Below are positions 26,150 through 33,955 of a stretch of 64,000 nucleotides of DNA, piece after piece (within the stretch, counting starts at the first letter, position 1; each line of letters starts with the position of its first letter). The notes under the pieces were generated by a model. It was not told where the DNA came from. It worked only from the letters and a program-made list of their open reading frames with translations, and searched no databases. The stretch is from Vibrio sp. HI00D65 (GTDB lineage: Bacteria > Pseudomonadota > Gammaproteobacteria > Enterobacterales > Vibrionaceae), in assembly GCF_001635455.1 (NCBI RefSeq), contig NZ_LWEH01000091.1, forward strand, positions 124,001 to 188,000, read 5' to 3'. Made by a program: the position numbers and the translations under genes.

Positions 26150-26162
26150 TTTATCTCCAAGG

Positions 26163-26287
26163 ACATAGTGCAGCATTAAGGTGTGAAACACGCAATGACC
26201 AAGCCTCTGTATTGCACTTCAACACCGAAGTCACCACATACCAAAAAAACCACGCGTGCTGAATCACTACTAAATTGTTTGTTATGC
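26163..26287 (-). repeat. attC-like recombination site
   Basis: Degenerate left core (ACATAGTGCAGC, then AAACACGCAATGACC); the inner right segment is AACCACGCGTGCTGAATC; the right core is GTTATGC (26281-26287). The body contains GAAGTCACCACATACC, very like GAAGCCACCGCATACC in the site at 25613-25738. Confidence 0.7.
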
Positions 26288-26301
26288 GCACGTACCAAAC
26301 G

Positions 26302-27084
26302 TTAGCCACCAACTTTTTTGTAAGCGACTACATGGGAAAGAAATAGTAACGAATACCTTTCGTTAAATCTTATCTTGTATTCATGTTCATCTTCAGATAG
26401 CTTTTCCCAACCCTCTCCAAAATAGTCGTTTATATCATTAACAGCTTCACTTTCTTCTTTTAAATGCTTTTTGTTCCACTGATAAGTACATGATAAAACT
26501 AACATTCCATTAAAAGAAGTTGCATCCATCAATGCGTTTACTAAAGTTTTAGGCGATTCACATTGATCCAGTACATTGAGGCAAACTGTTAAATCAAACT
26601 CTTTCTTAACCACACCACGCTCGAAAGGTGCTTCAATTAAAGTAAATGATACATGATCACACGCTTTTGCTATTGTTGAAGCATCAAAGTCCAAACACCC
26701 CAACTCTTTCAAGCTCTTGATATAAGGGAATTCACATTTAGTACCGTCAATTAGTATTTGTTTGAGGTTTGATAGCAAGCGGTGAGACGGCTCAACAACT
26801 GTGACAGAACTAATGCTTGGTATGTTAGTAATTAACTCGTAGCTATTTCGTCCCAAAGCTGCCCCTACCTCTAATGCGTCAATAGGCTCAATACTCTCAG
26901 CTTCGAGAGCATCAATAATAAACTTAGCTACGCGTTGCGTGTGTTTTGAGGAGATAAACGACTCCGGTACGTACTTAGATTTACTTTCGAATTGTTCAGA
27001 CACTCCACTTAAGCGAAGTTTATCAAGCCATTGAACTTCATAGTATGCTGCCAATCCTTTTGGATCTATGTAAAAATCGTCCAT
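26302..27084 (-). CDS. SAM-dependent methyltransferase-like protein
   Basis: 260 residues. ALEVGAALGRNSYELI is the SAM-binding motif I, VTVVEPSHRLL the acidic motif after the second strand, and FDLTVCLNVLDQCESPKTLVNAL the motif near strand four. The C-terminus is strand-rich. Substrate unknown. AGGAGG lies just upstream of the start. Cassette gene flanked by attC sites on both sides. Confidence 0.78.
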   Translation of the reverse strand: MDDFYIDPKGLAAYYEVQWLDKLRLSGVSEQFESKSKYVPESFISSKHTQRVAKFIIDALEAESIEPIDALEVGAALGRNSYELITNIPSISSVTVVEPSHRLLSNLKQILIDGTKCEFPYIKSLKELGCLDFDASTIAKACDHVSFTLIEAPFERGVVKKEFDLTVCLNVLDQCESPKTLVNALMDATSFNGMLVLSCTYQWNKKHLKEESEAVNDINDYFGEGWEKLSEDEHEYKIRFNERYSLLFLSHVVAYKKVGG

Positions 27085-27120
27085 TTATAATTCCTCCTAT
27101 GAAGCTTCATTATTCAGTGA

Positions 27121-27249
27121 ACATAACGCCCAATTAAGGGGTGAACAACGCCACCACTCGTACCTAAAGCATTGTGCCATATGCACTAAATTTGAAGTAG
27201 AAGCAAAAATGCCACGCGTTGTGCATCCATCTTCAATTTCTTGTTATCT
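27121..27249 (-). repeat. attC recombination site (best-preserved)
   Basis: The left core region is ATAACGCCCAATTAAGGGG with GAACAACGCCACC, the inner right segment is AATGCCACGCGTTGTGC, and the right core is GTTATCT (27243-27249). It is very close to the Vibrio cholerae repeat pattern. The stop of the SH3 gene (27244-27246) is in the core. Confidence 0.85.
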
Positions 27250-27585
27250 ACGTTTTACCGAGCGCACTGGTACCCAACCAATTTCACCCGTTGATCTCGA
27301 AACTCGATACCACTCATTGAGTTCGAATAGCACTGACAGTTTTTCGCCAATGACAGTATTAAGCTCAACATTGTCATAGTCTTCAAGCAAAATACCTTCA
27401 GAACTTCCTTCAATCTTCTCAACATATTGAACTGGAGCCCACCCCTGCTCCCCTTCTACACTGGTTATAAAGATCCAGTTGGGAAACTCGTCGTCAATTG
27501 TACCTAGAGTTACTTTGTCACCTTGCTTCAAATAAAACGGATTGGGATATTCTGAGACGTGTTTTTTAGTAGTAACAACTTCCAT
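27244..27585 (-). CDS. SH3-domain protein with two SH3-like units
   Basis: 113 residues from the ATG at 27585, which has TTTGGAG 6 bases before it; the longer frame to 27669 crosses a perfect inverted repeat and is unlikely. Two SH3-like beta modules: PFYLKQGDKVTLGTIDDEFPNWIFITSVEGEQGWAPVQYV and LNTVIGEKLSVLFELNEWYRVSRSTGEIGWVPVRSV. No signal peptide, so it is cytoplasmic, unlike many bacterial SH3b proteins. Binding partner unknown. It is the first cassette of the array in reading direction. Confidence 0.75.
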   Translation of the reverse strand: MEVVTTKKHVSEYPNPFYLKQGDKVTLGTIDDEFPNWIFITSVEGEQGWAPVQYVEKIEGSSEGILLEDYDNVELNTVIGEKLSVLFELNEWYRVSRSTGEIGWVPVRSVKRR

Positions 27586-27830
27586 ATTTTCTCCAAAGTA
27601 CATAACAGCTATTAGACAGAAAAATTCTGCATTCAAATACAGAATTTTTCTGTCTAGTTTCATATGCATGGTACTCTAGCACAATTAATTTCATTATTTC
27701 AGTGACTTAAAACATAGATAGGTACATAGAATAATAAAATACAGAATATTTCCATATGTTATGAATCTAGCTAAACCCGCCTCGCACTGTATGTGTCCAC
27801 AGCCCTCCGAGCTATGTTGAAAACACAAAA
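27586..27830 (-). other. AT-rich upstream region of the cassette array
   Basis: About 245 bases between the SH3 gene and the art-operon terminator, without a supported gene. It holds the 17-base-pair inverted repeat at 27613-27656. No integrase reading frame or recognisable attI was seen. Confidence 0.4.
27613..27656. repeat. Perfect 17-base-pair inverted repeat upstream of the SH3 gene
   Basis: The left arm TAGACAGAAAAATTCTG (27613-27629) and right arm CAGAATTTTTCTGTCTA (27640-27656) are exact complements around a 10-base loop. It lies about 30-70 bases upstream of the chosen SH3 start, so it could be an operator, a terminator for incoming minus-strand transcription, or the mark of an insertion. 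Confidence 0.75.
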
Positions 27831-27866
27831 AAGCCTGCCATCTATGCGAACATAAATGGCAGGCTT
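27825..27866 (-). terminator. Terminator of the art operon
   Basis: AAGCCTGCCAT (27831-27841) pairs with ATGGCAGGCTT (27856-27866). On the minus strand the stem is followed by TTTTTTG. It ends the art operon transcript just beyond the last permease gene. Confidence 0.88.
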
Positions 27867-27897
27867 TATACGTTAGTTAAGCTTTTGACTGGCTAGC

Positions 27898-28566
27898 TTA
27901 CGCCGCTTCAAATGCGAGGGCTTTCTTTTCTACTTGGCGGAAGATAAGTGTTAAAATGCCGTTTACTGCTAGGTAGAATGCACCAGCGATACCGAACACA
28001 GTCAATGTGTCGTACGTTTGGCCGTTAATACGCTGAGCGTAGCCCATCAAATCCATAATAGTGATGGTACTTGCCAGTGATGTGCCTTTGAAGACTAGAA
28101 TCACTTCGTTCGAGTAAGCTGGAACGGCGCGGCGTAACGCGTATGGCAGTAACACTTTAAGTGTTGCGATTTTATTCATACCTAGTGCACGACATGCTTC
28201 CCACTGCCCTGCTGGAATCGCGTTGAATGCACCTCTGAACAGTAGCGTACTGTATGCCGCCGTGTTCAAAGCCAATGCTAACATTGCACAGAACCAAGGT
28301 TGGCTAAGCCATGTCCACATGAAACTTTCACGAATCCAATCGAACTGACCTGGGCCGTAATACACCAAGAAGATCTGAACCAGTAATGGTGTACCAGTGA
28401 ACAATGTAATAATGCCACGTGTTACCCAGTGAATCGCAGGTAATCTTAGGATCAGTGTTACCGTCATCAGTAGTGACAAGATACAACCAACAAGCAGTGA
28501 CGCGCCTGTTAGTTGAAGGCTGGTTACTAAACCTTCAAGCATTTGAGAGAGGTATTGTTGATTCAT
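27898..28566 (-). CDS. artM: Arginine ABC transporter permease ArtM
   Basis: 222 residues of the HisM/GlnP permease family with about five membrane segments. The coupling (EAA) loop is GQWEACRALGMNKIATLKVLLPYALRR, and TGTPLLVQIFLVYYG is the usual polar amino-acid permease motif. It overlaps the upstream artQ by 4 bases (ATGA). With ArtQ it forms the membrane channel of an arginine importer. The order artP-artI-artQ-artM matches E. coli. Confidence 0.9.
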   Translation of the reverse strand: MNQQYLSQMLEGLVTSLQLTGASLLVGCILSLLMTVTLILRLPAIHWVTRGIITLFTGTPLLVQIFLVYYGPGQFDWIRESFMWTWLSQPWFCAMLALALNTAAYSTLLFRGAFNAIPAGQWEACRALGMNKIATLKVLLPYALRRAVPAYSNEVILVFKGTSLASTITIMDLMGYAQRINGQTYDTLTVFGIAGAFYLAVNGILTLIFRQVEKKALAFEAA

Positions 28567-29249
28567 GCCATTGCCCCTTTGTTACCCAAACCTTGAATAG
28601 AGAACTTACCATCAATCACTTTTACTGCTCTTTGCGTAATCAATGTGATGATTAGATAGATAGCTGCCGCCGTTGCGTACCAAGTAAATGCTTCGTGCGT
28701 TGCTGCTGATGTTAATTGCGCTTGTTTCAGTAGATCGGTTACGCCAATCAGAGAAACCAGTGCGGTGTCTTTTAATAGAACCAACCATTGGTTCGTTAAA
28801 CCTGGCAGTGCGTGTCTTACCGCTTGTGGCAATATGATTCTGAAAAATGCGCGTGATTGTGGGATACCCAATGCACTTGCCGCTTCTCTCTGCCCTTTGC
28901 TTACTGCCTTCAATGCACCACGAATGGTTTGTGAAGCGTAAGAAGCGAAGATAAGTGACAACGCAACAACACCAGATAAGAACGGGCTAACTTCAATAAA
29001 GTCACCAGTGATCATGAAGAGCACTTGTGTTGAACCAAAGTAGATAAACAAAACGACCAAGATTTCTGGTAGACCACGTACGATTGTCACGAACGCGGTT
29101 GTCGGCCATTTGATTGCAATACGACGGGACATTTCACCGCCAGCAAACAATACCGCTAAAATTAATCCAACCAACAGGCTTACGAATGCAAGCTGAATAG
29201 TCATCCAGCTTGCCTCGACGAGCCCTAAAGAGTAACCCGTTAATTCCAT
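28563..29249 (-). CDS. artQ: Arginine ABC transporter permease ArtQ
   Basis: 228 residues with the polar amino-acid permease motif VRGLPEILVVLFIYFG and EAA loop GQREAASALGIPQSRAFFRIILPQAVRHALPG. It is the partner of ArtM. Three bases separate it from the binding-protein gene and it overlaps artM by four, a tight operon. Confidence 0.9.
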   Translation of the reverse strand: MELTGYSLGLVEASWMTIQLAFVSLLVGLILAVLFAGGEMSRRIAIKWPTTAFVTIVRGLPEILVVLFIYFGSTQVLFMITGDFIEVSPFLSGVVALSLIFASYASQTIRGALKAVSKGQREAASALGIPQSRAFFRIILPQAVRHALPGLTNQWLVLLKDTALVSLIGVTDLLKQAQLTSAATHEAFTWYATAAAIYLIITLITQRAVKVIDGKFSIQGLGNKGAMA

Positions 29250-29252
29250 AAA

Positions 29253-29984
29253 TTACTTACCGAAGTACTTGTTGAAGATCTTGTCGTACTCGCCGTTTGC
29301 TTTAACGGCTGCAAGAGCTGTGTTAAGTTGCGCAACTAGCTCTGGGTTGCTCTTGTTTACTGCGATACCAAAACCATTACCAAAGTACTCTTGGTTTGTT
29401 ACTTGGTCGCCAACGTACGTTAGGTTGTCTTCTTTCTTAAACCATTCAGCGACTACCGCTGTGTCACCGAATACTGAGTCGATACGACCGTTTTTCATGT
29501 CGATGAATGCATCTTGGTAGCTTGAGTAAGGAACAGCTGTCACACCAGGTAGCTGCTCAAGAAGGTAACTTTGGTGAGTAGAACCGTTTTGAACACCGAT
29601 ACGCTTGCCTTCTAGTGCTGCTTGGTCCGCAACTTTGCCTTCGATAGAGATGAATGCTGCAGAGTTATCGTAGTAAGCGTCAGAGAAGTTTACTTGTTGA
29701 AGACGTGCTTCCGTGATGTCCATTGCAGAGATAGCCGCATCGTAACGTTTGAATTTAAGAGCAGGGATCAGGCTATCAAATGCTTGGTTGTGGAAAGTAC
29801 ACGTCGCTTTCATCTCTTCACAAAGTGCATTTGCTAGATCAACGTCGAAACCTTGGATTTGGTTGTTCTCATCCATATATTCGAATGGTGCATAAGTCGC
29901 TTCCATTGCGAATTTGATTTCTTCTTTAGCTGCTGCATTGAGAGAAGCGAGACCGATAAGTGAAGCTAGTAGAATCTTTTTCAT
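29253..29984 (-). CDS. artI: Arginine ABC transporter periplasmic binding protein (ArtI/ArtJ type)
   Basis: 243 residues. A signal peptide ends at LASLNAAAK (about residue 19). Family 3 solute-binding marks are KFAMEATYAPFEYMDENNQIQGFDVDLANALCEEM, the binding-pocket SAMDITEARLQQVNFS, and IGVQNGSTHQSYL. Likely ligand arginine or a related basic amino acid. artI and artJ cannot be told apart here. A 131-base spacer separates it from artP. Confidence 0.88.
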   Translation of the reverse strand: MKKILLASLIGLASLNAAAKEEIKFAMEATYAPFEYMDENNQIQGFDVDLANALCEEMKATCTFHNQAFDSLIPALKFKRYDAAISAMDITEARLQQVNFSDAYYDNSAAFISIEGKVADQAALEGKRIGVQNGSTHQSYLLEQLPGVTAVPYSSYQDAFIDMKNGRIDSVFGDTAVVAEWFKKEDNLTYVGDQVTNQEYFGNGFGIAVNKSNPELVAQLNTALAAVKANGEYDKIFNKYFGK

Positions 29985-30079
29985 TTTGTTACTCCGAATA
30001 CTGTGTAATGCGGCCTGTGGCCATTCTTATAATTTGATTGTTTTAATCGATGTTGTGTTTAGGTAAATCTTGTCAGTGA

Positions 30080-30127
30080 CTTAGTGAGTCAACTTAGGTT
30101 TAATGAGCGACTTACTTAGTGAGTCAA
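30080..30127. repeat. 13-base direct repeat at the artP 3' end
   Basis: CTTAGTGAGTCAA occurs at 30080-30092 and 30115-30127, the second copy covering the last codons and stop of artP. The first copy extends to TGACTTAGTGAGTCA, a short hairpin. It looks like a local duplication in the artP-artI spacer. Confidence 0.6.
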
Positions 30128-30844
30128 ATATTCAGCAAACTCTGGAGTCTGCGGATTAGTAAATGCCTCGCTGGTGCCGTGTTCCACGATGTACCCCTTT
30201 TCGAGGTAAAGAACGTGGCTTGCAATCTTCTTAGCGAAATCAACTTCGTGAGTCACTATCACCTGAGTAATTCCAGTACCGCTTAGCTCTCTAATGATGC
30301 TAACAATTTGGTTGGTGATCTCTGGATCAAGAGCCGCTGTTGGTTCATCAAACAGCAATACATCTGGCTTCATCATAAGAGCACGAGCAATGGCGACACG
30401 TTGTTGCTGACCACCTGATAGTTGTAACGGCCAAGCGTCTGCTTTGTCCGCAAGCTGTAAGGTTTTCAAAACCGTTTGCGCTTGTTTGATCGCTTCTTGC
30501 TTATCTAGGCCTGCAACCTTAGTTGGTGCTTCAATCAAGTTATCCATTACCGTCATGTGTGGCCATAAGTTGTATTGTTGGAAAACCATGCCGACTCTAC
30601 GACGTAGCTTTAGCCCCTGCTTCTCTTGGATCTGGCTTGAGAAATCAAATTGCTCGTTAGCAATATTCAGTTCGCCATCGTCTGCGATTTCTAGCAGGTT
30701 CAAAACACGCAGTAGTGAACTCTTACCAGCACCGCTTGGGCCAAGCAGTACCAAGGTTTCGCCACTCTCACAGTTAAAACTGATGTCGTGAAGAACTTGG
30801 ATATCGCCGTATGATTTGTTGATGCTCTTTACTTGAATACTCAT
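30116..30844 (-). CDS. artP: Arginine ABC transporter ATP-binding protein ArtP
   Basis: 242 residues. Walker A is [13 protein letters not shown], the Q-loop [11 protein letters not shown], the signature [15 protein letters not shown], Walker [15 protein letters not shown], and the switch His is in [20 protein letters not shown] is characteristic of ArtP-like polar amino-acid ATPases. It is the first gene of the operon; a plausible sigma-70 promoter lies 40-60 bases upstream. Confidence 0.92.
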   Translation of the reverse strand: MSIQVKSINKSYGDIQVLHDISFNCESGETLVLLGPSGAGKSSLLRVLNLLEIADDGELNIANEQFDFSSQIQEKQGLKLRRRVGMVFQQYNLWPHMTVMDNLIEAPTKVAGLDKQEAIKQAQTVLKTLQLADKADAWPLQLSGGQQQRVAIARALMMKPDVLLFDEPTAALDPEITNQIVSIIRELSGTGITQVIVTHEVDFAKKIASHVLYLEKGYIVEHGTSEAFTNPQTPEFAEYLTH

Positions 30845-31362
30845 GCCAAATTACTGCATTAATTGTCATTTGCCGGTTATTCTATTTAAATTGGGCTTTT
30901 ATGCAAGAAAAATGTATAAAAAATTATTTTGTTGAATTTTTGTAACAAATATTGCACAAAAAACAGTTTCATTAACTGATCTTATCTCTCTTTAACCCAA
31001 GCTGTTGTAAACTCTAATATGACACCAAAAAGCAAACGTTTTTATAAATCCAAACTCACTTGGTCAGCAAAGATAGTAGGTTCTTAATGGCAGCTCTATT
31101 CCTGCATAAAACTCAGGTATAACCACTCGATTTCAGCCCTGACAGCAGCGAACATAAGTGCTTAATTTTCCTTTTATTTAGCTTTCGTCGCGTACAACGA
31201 ATGCACACGAATTAATGAAAATTGAGTTTCCTAAGAAGCGTGACGCTCCAATAAATGTTTTAATGGCCTCTATTCTCAATAACTAGCACTTGCCAGCGTA
31301 CAAGACGTATTACAAGTAACCAGTCATCTATTCTTAAAAGCGACAAACACTAAGGCAATCAT
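30845..31362. other. Divergent intergenic region, art operon / ABC exporter
   Basis: 518 bases with no supported gene. The left part holds the art promoter candidate; the right part should hold the promoter for the ABC exporter gene, whose ATG has TAAGGC upstream. No hairpin or repeat of note was seen. Confidence 0.4.
30879..30906 (-). promoter_or_regulatory. Candidate sigma-70 promoter of the art operon
   Basis: On the minus strand TTGCAT (30906-30901), a 16-base spacer and TAGAAT (30884-30879). Just upstream (30907-30950) is a very AT-rich stretch with ATGTATAAAAAATTATTTTG that could hold ArgR-type boxes, but no clean 18-base palindrome is seen. Confidence 0.4.
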
Positions 31363-33201
31363 ATGCAAAACGATGTCTCTTCTACGCTTGAGTCAACTCA
31401 GCGACAGACTCAACAGAATCCAGAATCAAAACCAGAAAAGAAAAGCCTCAGCATTTTGCTTGAGCTGATTAAATTTATTGAGCCGTATAAAGGTCGTGTG
31501 ATCGCAGCTTTGATTGCTTTGATCTTCACAGCGAGCTTAACCCTTTCAGTGGGACACGGTATTCGCCTTCTCATTGACCAGGGTTTTAGCCAACAATCGT
31601 TGTCTGATTTAGGTAGCGCAATCCAATTCATCATGGTCGTTGTGGTATTGATCTCTATTGGTACCTTCTTTCGCTTCTACTTAGTCTCTTCAGTTGGTGA
31701 GCGTGTAAGTGCGGATATTCGCCTATCCGTCTTCAATCACGTTCTGACATTGCATCCGAGTTACTTTGAAACCAATGGCAGTGGCGACATCATGTCGCGC
31801 ATCACCACAGACACAACGCTACTTCAAAGTATCATTGGTTCATCATTCTCGATGGCGATGCGCAGCGCGCTGATGTGCCTTGGTGCAATCATTATGTTGT
31901 TTGCGACCAACATTAAACTCACGCTTATAGTGCTGGCATCGGTGCCGTTTATCTTGATTCCCATTTTGGTTTACGGGCGACGTGTAAGAGCGTTATCACG
32001 TAAAAGCCAAGATTCGATGTCGGATGTTGGCTCTTATGCGGGAGAAGCGATTGAGCACATCAAAACCGTGCAGAGCTACAGCCGAGAAGCCCAAGAGAAA
32101 GCGTCGTTCGCACTTGAAGTAGAAAAGGCATATGAAATTGGTCGTCAACGCGTAAAACAGCGCGCTATTCTGATCTCTGGGGTGATTGTTATCGTGTTCA
32201 GTGCGATTGCAGGCATGCTTTGGGTGGGTGGTACTGATGTTATCAACGGTACCATGTCCGCCGGCGATCTGGCTGCATTTGTCTTCTACGCGATTATGGT
32301 CGCCTCGTCTCTAGGTACAATTTCTGAAGTGATGGGCGAACTGCAACGCGCGGCAGGGGCTACCGAGCGTTTAATTGAGATTCTGCAAGTGAAAAGCCAC
32401 ATCGTTGCCCCTGTCGATAATCCAACATCGATCGATAACCTAACACCTGAAATCGCTTTTGATGATGTGACCTTCTGTTACCCGTCTAGACCGGATCAAC
32501 CAGCAACAAGCAACCTGTCGTTAACCGCGCACGAGGGTAAAGTATTGGCGTTAGTTGGCCCATCCGGTGCTGGTAAAACCACCCTATTTGAATTGCTGCA
32601 ACGTTTCTACGACCCTCAAATGGGTAAAGTGACGCTAGGTGGCGTGGAACTCAATCAGTTTGACCCGAACGAACTAAGAAAGCAGATGGCGCTTGTTCCT
32701 CAACAACCCGCTCTGTTCAGTAACGATGTGTTCCATAACATTCGCTATGGCAACCCAGAAGCGACCGATGAACAAGTGATTGAAGCGGCGAAAAAAGCAC
32801 ACGCACATGAGTTCATTCAGAACCTACCTGATGGTTATCATAGTTTCCTTGGGGAACGAGGCGTAAGGCTGTCTGGGGGTCAACGTCAGCGTATTGCTAT
32901 CGCGCGTGCAATCTTGAAAGATCCAAACATCTTATTACTGGATGAAGCAACTAGCGCCCTAGACAGCGAAAGTGAGCATCATGTTCAGCAAGCATTGGAA
33001 GAATTAATGCGCGGCAGAACGACGATCATCATCGCCCACCGTTTATCGACAATCAAACACGCAGACCAAATTGCAGTACTCGATCAAGGACAGCTTGTAG
33101 ACATCGGCAACCACCAGTCGCTCATCAATAGCTGTGAACTATACCAACGCTTGGTTGAACTCCAATTCAAACACCTGAGTGACGAGCCTGCTAGTAGCTA
33201 A
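31363..33201 (+). CDS. MsbA/LmrA-like ABC exporter (fused membrane and ATPase domains)
   Basis: 612 residues. A polar N-terminal tail (1-30) precedes a six-helix exporter membrane domain (about 40-335), with GDIMSRITTDTTLLQ and YAGEAIEHIKTVQSYSREA as typical coupling segments. The ATPase (about 365-600) has Walker A GPSGAGKTT, Q-loop LVPQQPALFSNDV, signature LSGGQRQRIAIARA, Walker B ILLLDEATSALDSES and switch His IIAHRLSTI. It works as a homodimer exporting lipids or hydrophobic drugs; substrate not assignable. Monocistronic. Confidence 0.9.
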   Translation: MQNDVSSTLESTQRQTQQNPESKPEKKSLSILLELIKFIEPYKGRVIAALIALIFTASLTLSVGHGIRLLIDQGFSQQSLSDLGSAIQFIMVVVVLISIGTFFRFYLVSSVGERVSADIRLSVFNHVLTLHPSYFETNGSGDIMSRITTDTTLLQSIIGSSFSMAMRSALMCLGAIIMLFATNIKLTLIVLASVPFILIPILVYGRRVRALSRKSQDSMSDVGSYAGEAIEHIKTVQSYSREAQEKASFALEVEKAYEIGRQRVKQRAILISGVIVIVFSAIAGMLWVGGTDVINGTMSAGDLAAFVFYAIMVASSLGTISEVMGELQRAAGATERLIEILQVKSHIVAPVDNPTSIDNLTPEIAFDDVTFCYPSRPDQPATSNLSLTAHEGKVLALVGPSGAGKTTLFELLQRFYDPQMGKVTLGGVELNQFDPNELRKQMALVPQQPALFSNDVFHNIRYGNPEATDEQVIEAAKKAHAHEFIQNLPDGYHSFLGERGVRLSGGQRQRIAIARAILKDPNILLLDEATSALDSESEHHVQQALEELMRGRTTIIIAHRLSTIKHADQIAVLDQGQLVDIGNHQSLINSCELYQRLVELQFKHLSDEPASS

Positions 33202-33218
33202 CAGCCAAGTCTCTGACA

Positions 33219-33264
33219 ACGTGTGATTTCTAGCTTCAAAAACTTAAATCACACGTGTTGCAGT
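33219..33264 (+). terminator. Probable terminator after the ABC exporter
   Basis: ACGTGTGATTT (33219-33229) pairs with AAATCACACGT (33246-33256), with a 16-base loop. The downstream T-run is short (GCAGTTTTG), so termination may be partial. Confidence 0.5.
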
Positions 33265-33327
33265 TTTGTTAAATAAGCGGTAGGGTTTTTACTGCAATGA
33301 AGGATAAATAACAATAAGAGAGTTCGC

Positions 33328-33792
33328 ATGGAAGCATTATTATCTGACTACCCGGTGGTAACAGAAATCCCAGTCGCTTGGGGAGAAATGGACGCACTCA
33401 ATCACGTCAACAACGCTGTGTATTTTCGCTACTTTGAAACCGCTCGCCTAGATTTCTTTAAACACGTCGAGCTGATGGAAGAGATGGCAATCACCAAAGT
33501 TGGCCCTGTTCTTGGCGACACTTATTGTAAATATTTCCGACCTGTCACCTACCCTGATACTTTGATGGTGGGTTCACGAGTCACCGACATTCAAGATGAC
33601 CGCTTTACCATGGAATACGCGATCGTCAGTAAAGCACAGCAAAAGCTGACAACTGTAGGTACAGCAACTATCGTGATGTTTGACTTTGCATCGAACCAAA
33701 AAGCGCTGCTGTCACTGCGTTTGACCAATGAAATTGAACGCATGAACACGCTTAAAAGCCCATGCTTCAAACAAGAAGCAGCACAGGAATAA
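33328..33792 (+). CDS. Acyl-CoA thioesterase, hotdog fold (YbgC/4HBT type)
   Basis: 154 residues. The N-terminal motif WGEMDALNHVNNAVYFRYFETARLDFF contains the conserved Asp and the HVNN..Y catalytic region of 4-hydroxybenzoyl-CoA thioesterase-like enzymes. YCKYFRPVTYPDTLMVGSRV is the second family block. It hydrolyses acyl-CoA; chain preference unknown. Bounded by its own terminator downstream. Confidence 0.88.
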   Translation: MEALLSDYPVVTEIPVAWGEMDALNHVNNAVYFRYFETARLDFFKHVELMEEMAITKVGPVLGDTYCKYFRPVTYPDTLMVGSRVTDIQDDRFTMEYAIVSKAQQKLTTVGTATIVMFDFASNQKALLSLRLTNEIERMNTLKSPCFKQEAAQE

Positions 33793-33833
33793 ATGGTTCG
33801 TTAATTCAATACAAACTAGAAACCTCAGACGTC

Positions 33834-33862
33834 AAAAAAGCCACTCGATTGAGTGGCTTTTT
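33834..33862. terminator. Bidirectional terminator
   Basis: AAAAAGCCACTC (33835-33846) pairs with GAGTGGCTTTTT (33851-33862) around GATT. It lies between the converging thioesterase (+) and U32 peptidase (-) genes and serves both. Confidence 0.9.
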
Positions 33863-33955
33863 GTTTAGTCTTTTGACCTTATAAGCTTGGGCTATAGATA
33901 TTGAGGGCTATAAACCTTCCCCCCTATAAGCCGTGAACCATCAAGCCCCTAGACC

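Noticed and set aside
27586..27900. Integron integrase or attI at the head of the attC cluster
   Set aside because: No open frame of adequate length or tyrosine-recombinase motif exists between the SH3 gene and the art terminator.
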